A stretch of DNA of 64,000 bases from Micromonospora sp. CB01531 (lineage in GTDB: Bacteria > Actinomycetota > Actinomycetes > Mycobacteriales > Micromonosporaceae), in assembly GCF_001905095.1 (NCBI RefSeq), contig NZ_LWLS01000071.1:29771-93770 (forward strand), in the 5' to 3' direction. The notes beneath the pieces were generated by a model. The model was not told the origin of the DNA. It made no database searches and saw only the letters and a program-made list of their open reading frames with translations. This document shows, piece after piece, positions 24,839 to 33,288 of the stretch (its first letter is position 1; every line of letters starts with the position of its first letter). Position numbers and translations under genes: made by a program.

Positions 24839-26494
24839 TCAGGCGCGGTACCAGACCGTGACGTCGGTGGGGACGGCGTCGTCCTCCAGCGGTGCGCTGG
24901 CCACCAGCACCTCGGCACCGGCCGGCAGGGGCACCGGTGCCGGGCCGAAGTTGGTCAGCACGGTGAGCCCGGCGTTGGTGAAGGTGAGCACCTCGTCTCC
25001 GGAGGAGAGCCAGCGCAGCGCCCCGGCGCCCAGCCCGTGCTCGCGGCGCTGCCGCAGCGCGGTCCGGTACAGCTCGTACGTCGAGCCGGGCACCCCGCGC
25101 TGCCGGTCGAGGGCGTACTCGGCCCAGATCGGGGGCTGGGGGAGCCAGCTCGCGTCGGTCGGCCCGAAGCCGTACGACGGGGCGTCGGCCTCCCACGGGA
25201 TCGGCACCCGGCAGCCGTCCCGGCCCCGCTCGGTGTGCTGGCTGCGCTCCCAGGTCGGGTCCTGCCGCACCTCGTCCGGCAGCGTGGTGTGCTCCGGCAG
25301 CCCCAGCTCCTCGCCCTGGTAGAGGTACGCGGAGCCGGGCAGGGCCAGCATCAGCAGGGTGGCCGCCCGGGCCCGGCGCAGGCCGAGCGCGGCGTCGGGC
25401 TGCGGATCGCCGATGCCGATCCCGTTCGGCCGGGGAATGCCGATCGGCAGGCCCAGCCGGGAGGCGTGCCGGACCACGTCGTGATTGGACAGCACCCAGG
25501 TGGTGGGCGCGCCGACCGTGTCGGTGGCCTCCAGCGAGCGGGTGACGACCGCGTACTGGGCCGGGGCGGTCCAGGCGGCGAGCAGGTACTCGAAGTTGAA
25601 CGCCTGGTGCATCTCGTCGGGCCGGACGTAGCGGGCCAGCCGCTCGGCCGGCTCCACCCAGGCCTCGGCGACCAGGATGCGCTCCCCGCCGTACGAGTCG
25701 AGCAGCCGCCGCCAGTCCCGGTAGATCTCGTGCACCCCGTCCTGGTCCCACATCGGCGGGCGGGGCTTGTCCACCTCGGGGCCGGAGAGGATCTCCTGCG
25801 GCTCCTGCCAGTCAGCCAGATCGGCCTGCTTGATCAGGCCGTGCGCCACGTCCACCCGGAAGCCGTCGACACCCCGGTCCAGCCAGAACCGCAGGATGTC
25901 CAGGAACTCGGCGTGGACCTCCGGGTTGCCCCAGTTCAGGTCGGGCTGGCCGGGGTCGAAGAGGTGCAGGTACCACTGGCCGTCGGGTACCCGGGTCCAC
26001 GCCGGACCGCCGAAGACGCTCTGCCAGTCGTTCGGCGGCTCGGCGCCCTGCGGGCCGCGGCCGTCCCGGAAGATGTAGCGCTGCCGCTCCGGGCTGCCCG
26101 AACCGGCGGCCAGCGCCTCCTGGAACCAGCGGTGCGCGGACGAGGTGTGGTTGGGTACCAGATCGACGATCACCCGTAGCCCGCGCGCCTTCGCCTCGGC
26201 GATCATCGCGTCGGCGTCGGCGAGGGTGCCGAAGAGCGGGTCGACGTCCCGGTAGTCGGCCACGTCGTACCCGGCGTCGGCCTGCGGTGACGGGTAGAAG
26301 GGGGACAGCCAGACGGCGTCGACCCCCAGCTCGGTCAGGTGACCGAGGCGGGCGGTGATGCCGGGGAGGTCGCCGATCCCGTCGCCGTTCGCGTCGGCGA
26401 ACGAGCGCGGGTAGATCTGGTAGATGACGGCCTCGGTCCACCAGCCGGTGGCCGGGCCGCCGGCCGGTTCCTGCTGCGTCGCGTCGGTGTTCAG
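24839..26494 (-). CDS. GH13 alpha-glucosidase (oligo-1,6-glucosidase type), apparent CTG start
   Basis: Hydrolyses alpha-glucosides imported by the upstream ABC transporter. Seen: region I DLVPNHTS, region II GFRVDVAH (nucleophile Asp), region III LVAEAW (acid/base Glu) and region IV SNHD. The only conventional start, GTG 26263, would remove the conserved N-terminal barrel segment, which is encoded in frame upstream (GWWTEAVIYQIYPRSFADAN, GIGDLPGI, DAVWLSPFYPSPQADAGYDV). No ATG, GTG or TTG occurs between the upstream stop (26606-26608) and 26263. CTG at 26494 has GGGGAG 6 nt upstream and gives 551 aa, the family's usual length. A base error changing ATG/GTG to CTG is the alternative. Last gene of the operon. 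Confidence 0.88.
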   Translation of the reverse strand: MNTDATQQEPAGGPATGWWTEAVIYQIYPRSFADANGDGIGDLPGITARLGHLTELGVDAVWLSPFYPSPQADAGYDVADYRDVDPLFGTLADADAMIAEAKARGLRVIVDLVPNHTSSAHRWFQEALAAGSGSPERQRYIFRDGRGPQGAEPPNDWQSVFGGPAWTRVPDGQWYLHLFDPGQPDLNWGNPEVHAEFLDILRFWLDRGVDGFRVDVAHGLIKQADLADWQEPQEILSGPEVDKPRPPMWDQDGVHEIYRDWRRLLDSYGGERILVAEAWVEPAERLARYVRPDEMHQAFNFEYLLAAWTAPAQYAVVTRSLEATDTVGAPTTWVLSNHDVVRHASRLGLPIGIPRPNGIGIGDPQPDAALGLRRARAATLLMLALPGSAYLYQGEELGLPEHTTLPDEVRQDPTWERSQHTERGRDGCRVPIPWEADAPSYGFGPTDASWLPQPPIWAEYALDRQRGVPGSTYELYRTALRQRREHGLGAGALRWLSSGDEVLTFTNAGLTVLTNFGPAPVPLPAGAEVLVASAPLEDDAVPTDVTVWYRA

Positions 26495-26577
26495 AGCCTT
26501 CTCCCCTGTGTCGAGCGGTGGTCGTCCGCCGGCCGGTCGGTCATTCCCGCGGCCGTCACCCGGACGGCCGAATCCGT

Positions 26578-27651
26578 TTAGTTTGCCCGCGGTGGCGCGG
26601 TCGATTCACGCACCACCAGTCGAGTGGGCAGGATCACCGACCGCGTCGGTGGCTCGCCGTCGGCGTCCCCGCGGCGTGGTCGCGGCACCCTCCCCGGGTA
26701 CGGGTCGGCGGTGCGCACCCCCAGCGGGTCGAGCAGGATCCGGGCGGCGAGCAGCCCCTGCTCCGCGGCGGGTTGGGCGACGGTGCTCAACCCGAGCACG
26801 CCGGCCAGGTCGTGGTCGTCGATGCCGATCACGCTGACGTCGCGCGGCACCCGCAGCCCGGCGTCGCGCAGTGCCGTCATCGCGCCCATGGCCATCTCGT
26901 CGCAGGCGGCGAAGATCGCGGTGGGCGGCTCGCCCCGGGCCAGCAGCTCGGCGGTGGCCCGGATGCCGCCGTCGATGGTGAACTGCGACTCGACGTCCAG
27001 GCTCGGGTCGGGCCGGACCCCGGCCGCGCGCAGCGCGTCCTGGTAGCCGCGGCGGCGGTCCAGGTGCGTGGTGAAGGCCAACTCGTCGTCCGGGTCGCCG
27101 GAGATGTGCGCGATCCGGGTGTGGCCGAGGTCGAGCAGGTGCTGGGTGGCGGTCCGTCCCGCGGCCACATCGTCGATGCGTACCCGGGGCCAGCCGGGCA
27201 CGCCGCTGCCGGAGCTGATGGTCACACCCGGCAGGGCCAGCCTGGTCAGCGCGGTCACGTCCGCCGGCCGCAGCGGGGTGGCGACCAGGATGATCGCGTC
27301 CATCCGCTTGTCCAGGTTGGCGGTCCGCAGCACCCGCTGCCGGGTCTGCTCCCGGCCACCGAGGTTGTAGAGGAGCAGGTCGTACCCGTTCTGGTGGAGG
27401 AAGTCCTCGACAGCCTCCACGACCGTCCCGAAGAACCAGCGGGTGATCCGGGGAACCACGACGCCGACCGTGCCGGTCTTCCCGCCGGCCAGCCGGGAGG
27501 CGCTCGGCGAGACCGCGTACTGGAGCTGCTCGGCCGCGGCGAGGACCCGGCGCCGCGTCGCGGCCGACACCGTCGGAAGGCCGCGCAGCGCCCGGGAGAC
27601 GGTGGCCGTGGAGACCCCGGCCAGGCGGGCGACGTCATCAATCTTCGTCAT
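26578..27651 (-). CDS. LacI-family repressor of the alpha-glucoside operon
   Basis: 357 aa. N-terminal helix-turn-helix DVARLAGVSTATVSRALRG, hinge helix near residue 52 (PSASRLAGG) and a periplasmic-binding-protein-like effector domain (VGVVVPRITRWFF, ISGDPDDELAF, FAACDEMAMGAMTALRDAGLRVPRDVSVIGIDD). It lies inside the sugar transporter operon. The LacI-type palindrome upstream of the binding-protein gene (31211-31224) is its probable operator. The effector is presumably an alpha-glucoside such as maltose or trehalose, by inference from the GH13 neighbour. Confidence 0.92.
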   Translation of the reverse strand: MTKIDDVARLAGVSTATVSRALRGLPTVSAATRRRVLAAAEQLQYAVSPSASRLAGGKTGTVGVVVPRITRWFFGTVVEAVEDFLHQNGYDLLLYNLGGREQTRQRVLRTANLDKRMDAIILVATPLRPADVTALTRLALPGVTISSGSGVPGWPRVRIDDVAAGRTATQHLLDLGHTRIAHISGDPDDELAFTTHLDRRRGYQDALRAAGVRPDPSLDVESQFTIDGGIRATAELLARGEPPTAIFAACDEMAMGAMTALRDAGLRVPRDVSVIGIDDHDLAGVLGLSTVAQPAAEQGLLAARILLDPLGVRTADPYPGRVPRPRRGDADGEPPTRSVILPTRLVVRESTAPPRAN

Positions 27652-27675
27652 CGTTGTTCCCCCGCTCCGCTCCGC

Positions 27676-27707
27676 CTCCGCCGCCGCCGAGACCGGCGGC
27701 GGCGGAG
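27676..27707. terminator. Intra-operon hairpin between permease and lacI genes
   Basis: A perfect 14-bp stem (27676-27689 with 27694-27707) with loop AGAC lies between the permease stop and the lacI start on the minus strand. It probably lowers transcription of lacI and the glucosidase relative to the transporter. Confidence 0.6.
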
Positions 27708-27714
27708 CAGCGGG

Positions 27715-28677
27715 TCAGCCCTTGACGCTGCCAGCGAGCAGGCCGCGCACGAAGTAGCGCTGGAGGGACAGGAACACGATCAGCGGTACGACGATCGACA
27801 CGAACGCGCCGGACGTGAGCCGCTGCCACTCGTTGCCCCGGGTGCCGGCCATCTCGGCGAGCCGGACGGTCAGCGGGGCGGTCTCCTTGGTGCCGCCCGC
27901 GAAGATCAGCGCGACCAGCAGGTCGTTCCAGACCCAGAGGAACTGGAAGATGCCGAACGCGGCCAGGGCGGGCGTGATCAGCGGCAGGACGATGGTGCGG
28001 AAGATCTTCGGGTGGGTGGCCCCGTCGACCCGGGCCGCCTCCATCAGATCCCGGGGCAGCTGCGAGATGAAGTTGTGCAGCAGGTACACGGCGAACGGGA
28101 GCGCGAAGCAGGTGTGCGCGAACCACACCTGAGCGAACTTCTGTGCGCCGTCGAGTTCCCAGGCCGGGAGCACCTGGAGGCCGGCGATGGTGACGCCGGT
28201 GGAGAAGAACTTCAGCAGCGGCACCAGGGCCATCTGGAGCGGCACGATCTGCAACGAAAAGATCGCGATGTAGAGCCAGTCCCGTCCCTTGAAGTTGATC
28301 CAGGCCAGCGCGTACGCGGCCAGCGCCGCGAACGCGATGGGGAAGAGCACCGACGGGATGGTGATCGCCAGTGAGTTGATGAAGTAGCTGGCGAGCTGCC
28401 CGGCCGAGGAGGAGCTGCTGAAGAGCACCTCCTGGTAGTTCTCCATCGTGAACTGCGGGTCCGTGAAGAACGTCCACCAGCCGGTGGTCTTGATCTGGTC
28501 CTCCGGCCGGAACGAGGAGATGAACAGGCCGAAGGTCGGCACCGTCCAGAGCAGCGCGATGACGATGGAGACCAGCGTGGCGGCCCGGCTGTTCAAGCGC
28601 CTGCGGACGCGGGCGGCCCGGGAGGTCTTCGTGGTCGCCTGGACGCCGGCTCCGACGGTGGGGGTGGCGGTGGTCAT
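27715..28677 (-). CDS. ABC sugar transporter permease (MalG/AglG type)
   Basis: 320 aa, about six membrane segments. The EAA loop facing the ATPase is visible as LMEAARVDGATHPKIFRTIVLPLITP. Second of two permeases; its start lies 1 bp after the stop of the MalF-type permease. Takes up an alpha-glucoside together with the binding protein encoded upstream. No ATPase is encoded in this cluster, so a shared ATPase (MsiK type) elsewhere is inferred. Confidence 0.93.
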   Translation of the reverse strand: MTTATPTVGAGVQATTKTSRAARVRRRLNSRAATLVSIVIALLWTVPTFGLFISSFRPEDQIKTTGWWTFFTDPQFTMENYQEVLFSSSSSAGQLASYFINSLAITIPSVLFPIAFAALAAYALAWINFKGRDWLYIAIFSLQIVPLQMALVPLLKFFSTGVTIAGLQVLPAWELDGAQKFAQVWFAHTCFALPFAVYLLHNFISQLPRDLMEAARVDGATHPKIFRTIVLPLITPALAAFGIFQFLWVWNDLLVALIFAGGTKETAPLTVRLAEMAGTRGNEWQRLTSGAFVSIVVPLIVFLSLQRYFVRGLLAGSVKG

Positions 28678-28678
28678 C

Positions 28679-29728
28679 TCAGCCCTCCCGCTGCTGACGC
28701 AGGTTGCGGATCTGGTAGATCACGATCGGGATGACCAGGATGAAGAGGAACACCGCCAGGGCGGAACCCTGCCCCGGCTGGCCGTACCGGAACGCCTGGT
28801 TGTACATCTCGTTCGCGATCACGCTGGTTTCGTAGTTGCCGTTGGTGGCGGTCCGGACGATGTCGAAGACCTTGAGCGTGGCGATGGAGATCGTCACCAC
28901 GACCACGATCAGCGCCGGCCGGATGCTCGGCATGGTGATCTGCCAGAACATCTGCCACGGGGTGACCCCGTCCAACCGGGCCGCCTCGACGATGTCGGCC
29001 GGAATGGCCTTGATGGCGGCGGAGAGCACCACCATGGCGAAACCGGCCTGGATCCACACCATGATCACGATCAGCAGGAACGTGTTCAGCGGCGAGTCGA
29101 GCAGCCACTGCTTCGGCGCACCGCCGAGGCTGACCACGATCTGGTTGAGCAGACCGATCTGCTCCTGGTCCTCGCCGCGGTACGCGTAGACGAACTTCCA
29201 GATGATGCTGGCACCGACGAACGAGATCGCCATCGGTAGGAAGATCAGGGACTTGGCCAGCGCCTCGAGCCGGGCCCGGTCCACCAGCACGGCGTAGATC
29301 AGGCCGAAGGCGGTGGCGACCAGCGGTACCAGGAGCACCCAGATCAGGGTGTTGGTCAGCACCCGGACGATCGAGGGCTCGGAGAACAGCCAGCCGTAGT
29401 TGCGCAGTCCCACCCAGTTGGTGCTGTCCTTGTCCATGAACGAGAGCAGGGTGGTGCGGATCGCCGGCACCACCAGCCCGACGACGAGGAACAGCAGCGT
29501 CGGCAGCAGGAAGAAGAGCGCGAACAGGCCCTCCCGTGGCTTCCGCCGACGGAGCAGGGGGGCACCGCTCGTCACGGCGGCGAGCAGCCGCGCGTCGCGA
29601 CGGCGGGCGAACCAGGCCGGCACCACGTCGAGGAGCAGGAGCAGACCACCCACCACCGCGACGAAAGCGATCAACCCGTACATCAGCATGAGGAACTTGG
29701 GCTGTTCCTCCGCGAAGTCGAACTCCAT
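28679..29728 (-). CDS. ABC sugar transporter permease (MalF/AglF type)
   Basis: 349 aa, with an extra N-terminal membrane segment (about residues 12-36) followed by RRRDARLL and six core segments. The EAA loop is VEAARLDGVTPWQMFWQITMP. The N-terminal extension is typical of alpha-glucoside (AglF-like) permeases. Pairs with the downstream MalG-type protein. Confidence 0.92.
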   Translation of the reverse strand: MEFDFAEEQPKFLMLMYGLIAFVAVVGGLLLLLDVVPAWFARRRDARLLAAVTSGAPLLRRRKPREGLFALFFLLPTLLFLVVGLVVPAIRTTLLSFMDKDSTNWVGLRNYGWLFSEPSIVRVLTNTLIWVLLVPLVATAFGLIYAVLVDRARLEALAKSLIFLPMAISFVGASIIWKFVYAYRGEDQEQIGLLNQIVVSLGGAPKQWLLDSPLNTFLLIVIMVWIQAGFAMVVLSAAIKAIPADIVEAARLDGVTPWQMFWQITMPSIRPALIVVVVTISIATLKVFDIVRTATNGNYETSVIANEMYNQAFRYGQPGQGSALAVFLFILVIPIVIYQIRNLRQQREG

Positions 29729-29757
29729 CGACCCTCCCTCGGGTTGGATCGACCGAC

Positions 29758-29791
29758 GGTGGTCCGGTCCGCGCGAGCGGACCGGACCACC
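29758..29791. terminator. Intra-operon hairpin after the binding-protein gene
   Basis: A perfect 15-bp stem (29758-29772 with 29777-29791) closed by GCGA on the plus strand (TCGC on the transcribed strand). Positioned between the binding-protein stop and the first permease, where such hairpins commonly raise the relative level of binding protein. Confidence 0.65.
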
Positions 29792-29799
29792 GGGTCAGA

Positions 29800-31143
29800 T
29801 CACTTCGGCCAGCTGCTCTCGATGCCGTTCAGGACCGTGGCGGTGTCCTTGCCGTTGATCCAGTCGACCATGCCCTTCCAGAAGGTGCCCGCGCCGACCG
29901 CGGCCGGCATCAGGTCCGAGCCGTCGAAGCGGAAGACGGTCTTCGGGTCCTGGAGGATCTGGACGGAGAGCTTGTCCACCGGGTTCGGGACGTTGGCGAG
30001 GTCGAGCTTCTTGTTCGCCGACACCCAGTCGCCGATCTTGGCGCGGCTGTTGGCGTACTCGCCGGAGGCCAGGTAGGTCTGCACGGCCTGGACCTCGGGC
30101 CGGTCGGCGAACGCCGTGACGAACTCGCCACCACCCAGCACCGGCTTGCCCTTGGCCGGGTCGACGGCCGGGAAGTAGAAGGCGAAGACGTCGCCGTCCT
30201 CGGCCACCTTGGTGCCCTGCGGCCACTGGTTGGCGTAGAAGGACGCCTGCCGGTGCAGCGCGCACTTGCCGGCGGTGATCGGCGTGCCGGCCTCCTGGAA
30301 GGAGGTGGTGGCGATGCTCTTCACGCCGCCGAAGCCGCCGTTGACGTACTTCTCGTTCTTGAGGATCATGCCGGCCTTGTCGACCGCCCCGGCGACCTGC
30401 GGGTCGTTGAACGGGATGCCGTGGGTGGTCCACTGGTCGTAGACCTCGGGCGACGTCATGCGCAGCATGAGGTCCTCGATCCAGTCGGTGGCCGGCCAGC
30501 CGGTGGCGTCACCGGACTCGATGCCGGCGCACCACGGCTTCATGCCGGTGCCCGCGATCGTGTCGCTCAACTTGATCAGGTCGTCCCAGGTCTCCGGGAC
30601 GGTCCAGCCCTTCTCCTTGAACATCTTCGGCGAGTACCACACGTAGGACTTCACGTTGGAGCCCAGCGGCGCGCCGTAGAACTTGCCGTCCACCGTGCTG
30701 TACTTCAGCCAGTCGGGGGAGTAGTTGCCCTCGGCCATGGCCTTGGTGTCGGCGCCGGCCGGCTTGAGCTTGCCCGCGTCGGCGAACCGCTTGAGCAGAC
30801 CCGGCTGCGGGATGAAGGCCAGGTCGGGGGCGTTGCCGCCGTCCACGCGGACGCCGAGCTGGGCCTCGAACTCACCCGAGCCCTCGTGGTCGATCTTGAT
30901 GCCGGTGCAGTTCTCGAACTCCTTCCAGGACTGCGCGAGGCGGTCGGCCTCGATGTCCCGGATGGACGAGTAGATGGTGACCTTCTTGCCGTCGTGGCCC
31001 TGGTACTTCTCGTACGCGGCGCACTCGGGGGAACTCGCCTTACTGCTCTTCTTGTCATTGCCGGTGCCGCAGGCGGTGACGCCAAGCGCCAGCCCCAGAA
31101 CGCCGGCGACCGCGAGAGCCTGGCGCGATCTGGCAAACGCCAT
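29800..31143 (-). CDS. ABC sugar transporter solute-binding lipoprotein (AglE-like)
   Basis: 447 aa. Lipoprotein signal with lipobox VTAC, lipidated Cys25, so it is anchored to the outer face of the membrane. The remainder is a family-1 extracellular solute-binding protein (VTIYSSIRDIEADRLAQSWKEFE; GSNVKSYVWYSPKMFKEKGW). ATG 31143 is chosen for the signal and AAGGAG upstream. First gene of a transporter-LacI-GH13 operon, preceded by a LacI-type operator. The substrate, an alpha-glucoside, is inferred from GH13 and permease type. Confidence 0.92.
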   Translation of the reverse strand: MAFARSRQALAVAGVLGLALGVTACGTGNDKKSSKASSPECAAYEKYQGHDGKKVTIYSSIRDIEADRLAQSWKEFENCTGIKIDHEGSGEFEAQLGVRVDGGNAPDLAFIPQPGLLKRFADAGKLKPAGADTKAMAEGNYSPDWLKYSTVDGKFYGAPLGSNVKSYVWYSPKMFKEKGWTVPETWDDLIKLSDTIAGTGMKPWCAGIESGDATGWPATDWIEDLMLRMTSPEVYDQWTTHGIPFNDPQVAGAVDKAGMILKNEKYVNGGFGGVKSIATTSFQEAGTPITAGKCALHRQASFYANQWPQGTKVAEDGDVFAFYFPAVDPAKGKPVLGGGEFVTAFADRPEVQAVQTYLASGEYANSRAKIGDWVSANKKLDLANVPNPVDKLSVQILQDPKTVFRFDGSDLMPAAVGAGTFWKGMVDWINGKDTATVLNGIESSWPK

Positions 31144-31210
31144 GCCGATCTCCTTCCTAGCCGGCGCGTGGAGGGATCGAACCCGCGCCGGTCCGATGGT
31201 CGTCCCAACA

Positions 31211-31224
31211 TGTAAGCGCTTGCA
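31211..31224. promoter_or_regulatory. LacI-family operator of the alpha-glucoside operon
   Basis: TGTAAGCGCTTGCA, a palindrome except at one base pair with the central AAGCGCTT core of LacI-family sites, lies 68 bp upstream of the binding-protein start. It fits repression by the operon's own LacI protein. Confidence 0.75.
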
Positions 31225-31290
31225 TCTTGTCGGGTCCACCCCCCTGCCGGACACGGCCCGGTAACAATCCCGAAACCCACTTACCGCGTG

Positions 31291-31304
31291 TGGGCGCGCT
31301 CCCA
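31291..31304. promoter_or_regulatory. CebR-like operator between the sugar operon and the M23 gene
   Basis: TGGGCGCGCTCCCA differs at one position from TGGGAGCGCTCCCA. It lies 148 bp upstream of the binding-protein gene and 102 bp upstream of the M23 gene; either could be the target. Confidence 0.55.
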
Positions 31305-31405
31305 CGCTCCGCTGATCCCGCCCGCAGGGAACCCCTTTCCATCAATGGAGCTTTCTGTCGCGCTGAGCACGGCAGATAGAAAACTTTCAACATAGGAGGA
31401 AGTGG

Positions 31406-32185
31406 ATGCGCAAGCGGTGGTTCAGCCTGGCGGCCGTGGGCGCCGTCCTCGCGGCGACCCTGGTGCCGGCGGCTCCGGCCATGGCGGCCCCGACCTTCAA
31501 GGTCCCGTTCCCCTGCAACCAGTCCTGGTCGGGCCAGACCCGGTCCGACCACAGCCCGGCCTACGCCATCGACTTCAACCGCACGGACGACCTGGGTGAC
31601 CCGGTGGTGGCCAGCGCGCCGGGCACGGTCGACCGGGTGACCGACCTCGGCGGCACCAGCTACGGCAAGTACGTCCGGATCGACCACGGCAACGGCTACA
31701 CCACCTACTACGCCCACCTGAGCGGCTTCAACGTCTCGGTCGGGCAGACCGTCGGCTACGGCCGGGTGATCGGGTACGTGGGCAGCACCGGTGGCTCCAC
31801 CGGCCCGCACCTGCACTACGAGCAGCGGCTCAACGGCAACGACATCCAGGTCCGGTTCAACGGGGCGCTCGCCCTCTACTGGGGCACCAAGACGTACACC
31901 AGCGACAACGGCTGCTCCGGCTCGAACACCGGGGAGGGCACGGTCAACACCACGTCCGGCGTGAGCCTGACCGTCCGCTCCGGACCGGGCACCAACTACA
32001 GCGCGGTCGGCTCGGTCGCCGACGGCGCGAAGGTCACCATCTACTGCCAGACCAGCGGCACCACGGTCACCGGCACGTACGGCACCAGCTCGATCTGGGA
32101 CCGGATCGGCACCGGACGATTCATCTCCGACGCGTACGTCTACACCGGCTACGACGGCTACATCCCGGGCGTACCGCGCTGCTGA
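31406..32185 (+). CDS. Secreted M23 peptidoglycan endopeptidase with SH3-like domain
   Basis: 259 aa. Signal peptide (about residues 1-28, ending AMAA), then a LytM/M23 zinc peptidase domain with metal ligands His49 and Asp56 (DHSPAYAIDF) and the motif HLHYE. A C-terminal bacterial SH3 domain follows (about 185-255; VSLTVRSGPGTNYSAVGSV). It is predicted to cleave cell-wall or other Gly-rich cross-bridges outside the cell. ATG 31406 follows AGGAGGA. Ends before an exceptionally long terminator hairpin. Confidence 0.92.
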   Translation: MRKRWFSLAAVGAVLAATLVPAAPAMAAPTFKVPFPCNQSWSGQTRSDHSPAYAIDFNRTDDLGDPVVASAPGTVDRVTDLGGTSYGKYVRIDHGNGYTTYYAHLSGFNVSVGQTVGYGRVIGYVGSTGGSTGPHLHYEQRLNGNDIQVRFNGALALYWGTKTYTSDNGCSGSNTGEGTVNTTSGVSLTVRSGPGTNYSAVGSVADGAKVTIYCQTSGTTVTGTYGTSSIWDRIGTGRFISDAYVYTGYDGYIPGVPRC

Positions 32186-32270
32186 ACCGCAGTGACGCGG
32201 GGCCCCGCCCGAGCCCACGTCCGGCCGGCGAACCGGTCGGTCGGGTGGGTGACCGCCCGAAACGCGAAGC

Positions 32271-32337
32271 GCCGGGGTCGTCGCGTCCGCGGGCTCCAGT
32301 CTGGGAGGACGGAGCCCGCGGACCCGACGACCCCGGC
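32271..32337. terminator. Long bidirectional terminator hairpin
   Basis: 27-bp arms (32271-32297 and 32311-32337) pair with a single mismatch around a 13-nt loop, between the convergent M23 gene and the small GPGG gene. Confidence 0.85.
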
Positions 32338-32363
32338 GGGTCAGGGGCGGTGGGGTGCGGCGG

Positions 32364-32510
32364 CTAGCTGCTGAAGATGCTGACGCCGCCCGGGCCGACC
32401 AGCAGGCCGACGATGATGAGGACGATGCCCCACAGGATCTGCCGGCGGAACAGCGCGAGGATGCCGGCGACCACCAGTACGACTGCGAGAATCCAGAGAA
32501 TCAGCTCCAT
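32364..32510 (-). CDS. GPGG-motif small membrane protein
   Basis: A 48-aa hydrophobic protein beginning MELILWILAVVLVVAGILAL and ending VGPGGVSIFSS. Two membrane segments (about residues 3-20 and 26-40) are separated by FRRQ, followed by the GPGGVSIF motif that defines a widespread actinobacterial small-protein family. ATG 32510 and stop CTA (32364-32366 on the plus strand) frame it. Function unknown. It lies 36 bp downstream of the metallophosphoesterase stop on the same strand and may be the end of that operon. Confidence 0.85.
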   Translation of the reverse strand: MELILWILAVVLVVAGILALFRRQILWGIVLIIVGLLVGPGGVSIFSS

Positions 32511-32546
32511 GGCTCGTGCAGTACCCGGCCGCCGAATCCGAGAAAC

Positions 32547-33275
32547 CTAGCCCCGGTCGAGGTGATCCCCCAGGTGGAAGATGCTGTACGCCTGCTTGAT
32601 CACGGGGTGGGCGACGTTGCGGACGCGGACGCCGCCGGGGGTGGTGCCCCGCTCCGATCCGTGGTGGGCGTGGCCGTGCAGCGCCAGCGCGGTGGGCGCC
32701 GAGTCGATCGCCTGGCCGAGCTGGTAGCAGCCGAGGAACGGATAGATCTCCAGCGGTTCGCCGGCGAGCGTGTCCGGCACGGGGGAGTAGTGGGTGAGAG
32801 CCACCAGCACGTCGCACTCCAGCCCGCGCAGCGCCCGGCCCAGCGCGTCGGCGCTGTCCTTGGTGGTCTGGACGAAGGCCTTCATCTCCGGCTCACCGAA
32901 GTCGCTGGCGCAGCGCCCGGCGAAGCCACCACCGAAGCCCTTCGCCCCGGCCACGCCGAGCCGCCCGCCAGCGCACTCCAGCACGATCCCGTTCCCCTCC
33001 AGCACGGTGATGCCGACGTCCTCCAGCACCTTCACCACCTGTGGCACCTCGTCGCACTGGTGCTCGTGGTTGCCGAGCACGCTGATCACCGGCACCCCGA
33101 GGTTGCCGAACTCCCGCGCCACGCAGCGCGCCTCGGACTCGCTGCCGTGCCGGGTCAGGTCGCCGGCGAGCAGCAGCACGTCGGCGCAGTCGGGCAGCTC
33201 GTCCAGCGCCGGCCGGAACCGCCCGACAACGTCCTCGTCCATGTGCACGTCGCCGACTGCGGCGATCCGGATCAC
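32547..33275 (-). CDS. Metallophosphoesterase
   Basis: 242 aa calcineurin-like phosphoesterase. Metal-binding motifs in order: GDVHMDED, LLAGDLTRHG, LGNHEH, ALTHYSP and HGHAHHG. No signal peptide, so cytoplasmic. Starts 13 bp after the BON-domain gene and probably belongs to the same three-gene operon with the nucleotidyltransferase. The substrate is unknown; nucleic acid or nucleotide phosphate esters are plausible. Confidence 0.88.
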   Translation of the reverse strand: MIRIAAVGDVHMDEDVVGRFRPALDELPDCADVLLLAGDLTRHGSESEARCVAREFGNLGVPVISVLGNHEHQCDEVPQVVKVLEDVGITVLEGNGIVLECAGGRLGVAGAKGFGGGFAGRCASDFGEPEMKAFVQTTKDSADALGRALRGLECDVLVALTHYSPVPDTLAGEPLEIYPFLGCYQLGQAIDSAPTALALHGHAHHGSERGTTPGGVRVRNVAHPVIKQAYSIFHLGDHLDRG

Positions 33276-33288
33276 GGTCCGACCTCCC

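Noticed and set aside
21799..24918. 1039-codon open frame antisense to xylB and the MFS gene
   Set aside because: Low-complexity His/Asp/Arg-rich translation typical of antisense frames; both sense genes are certain.
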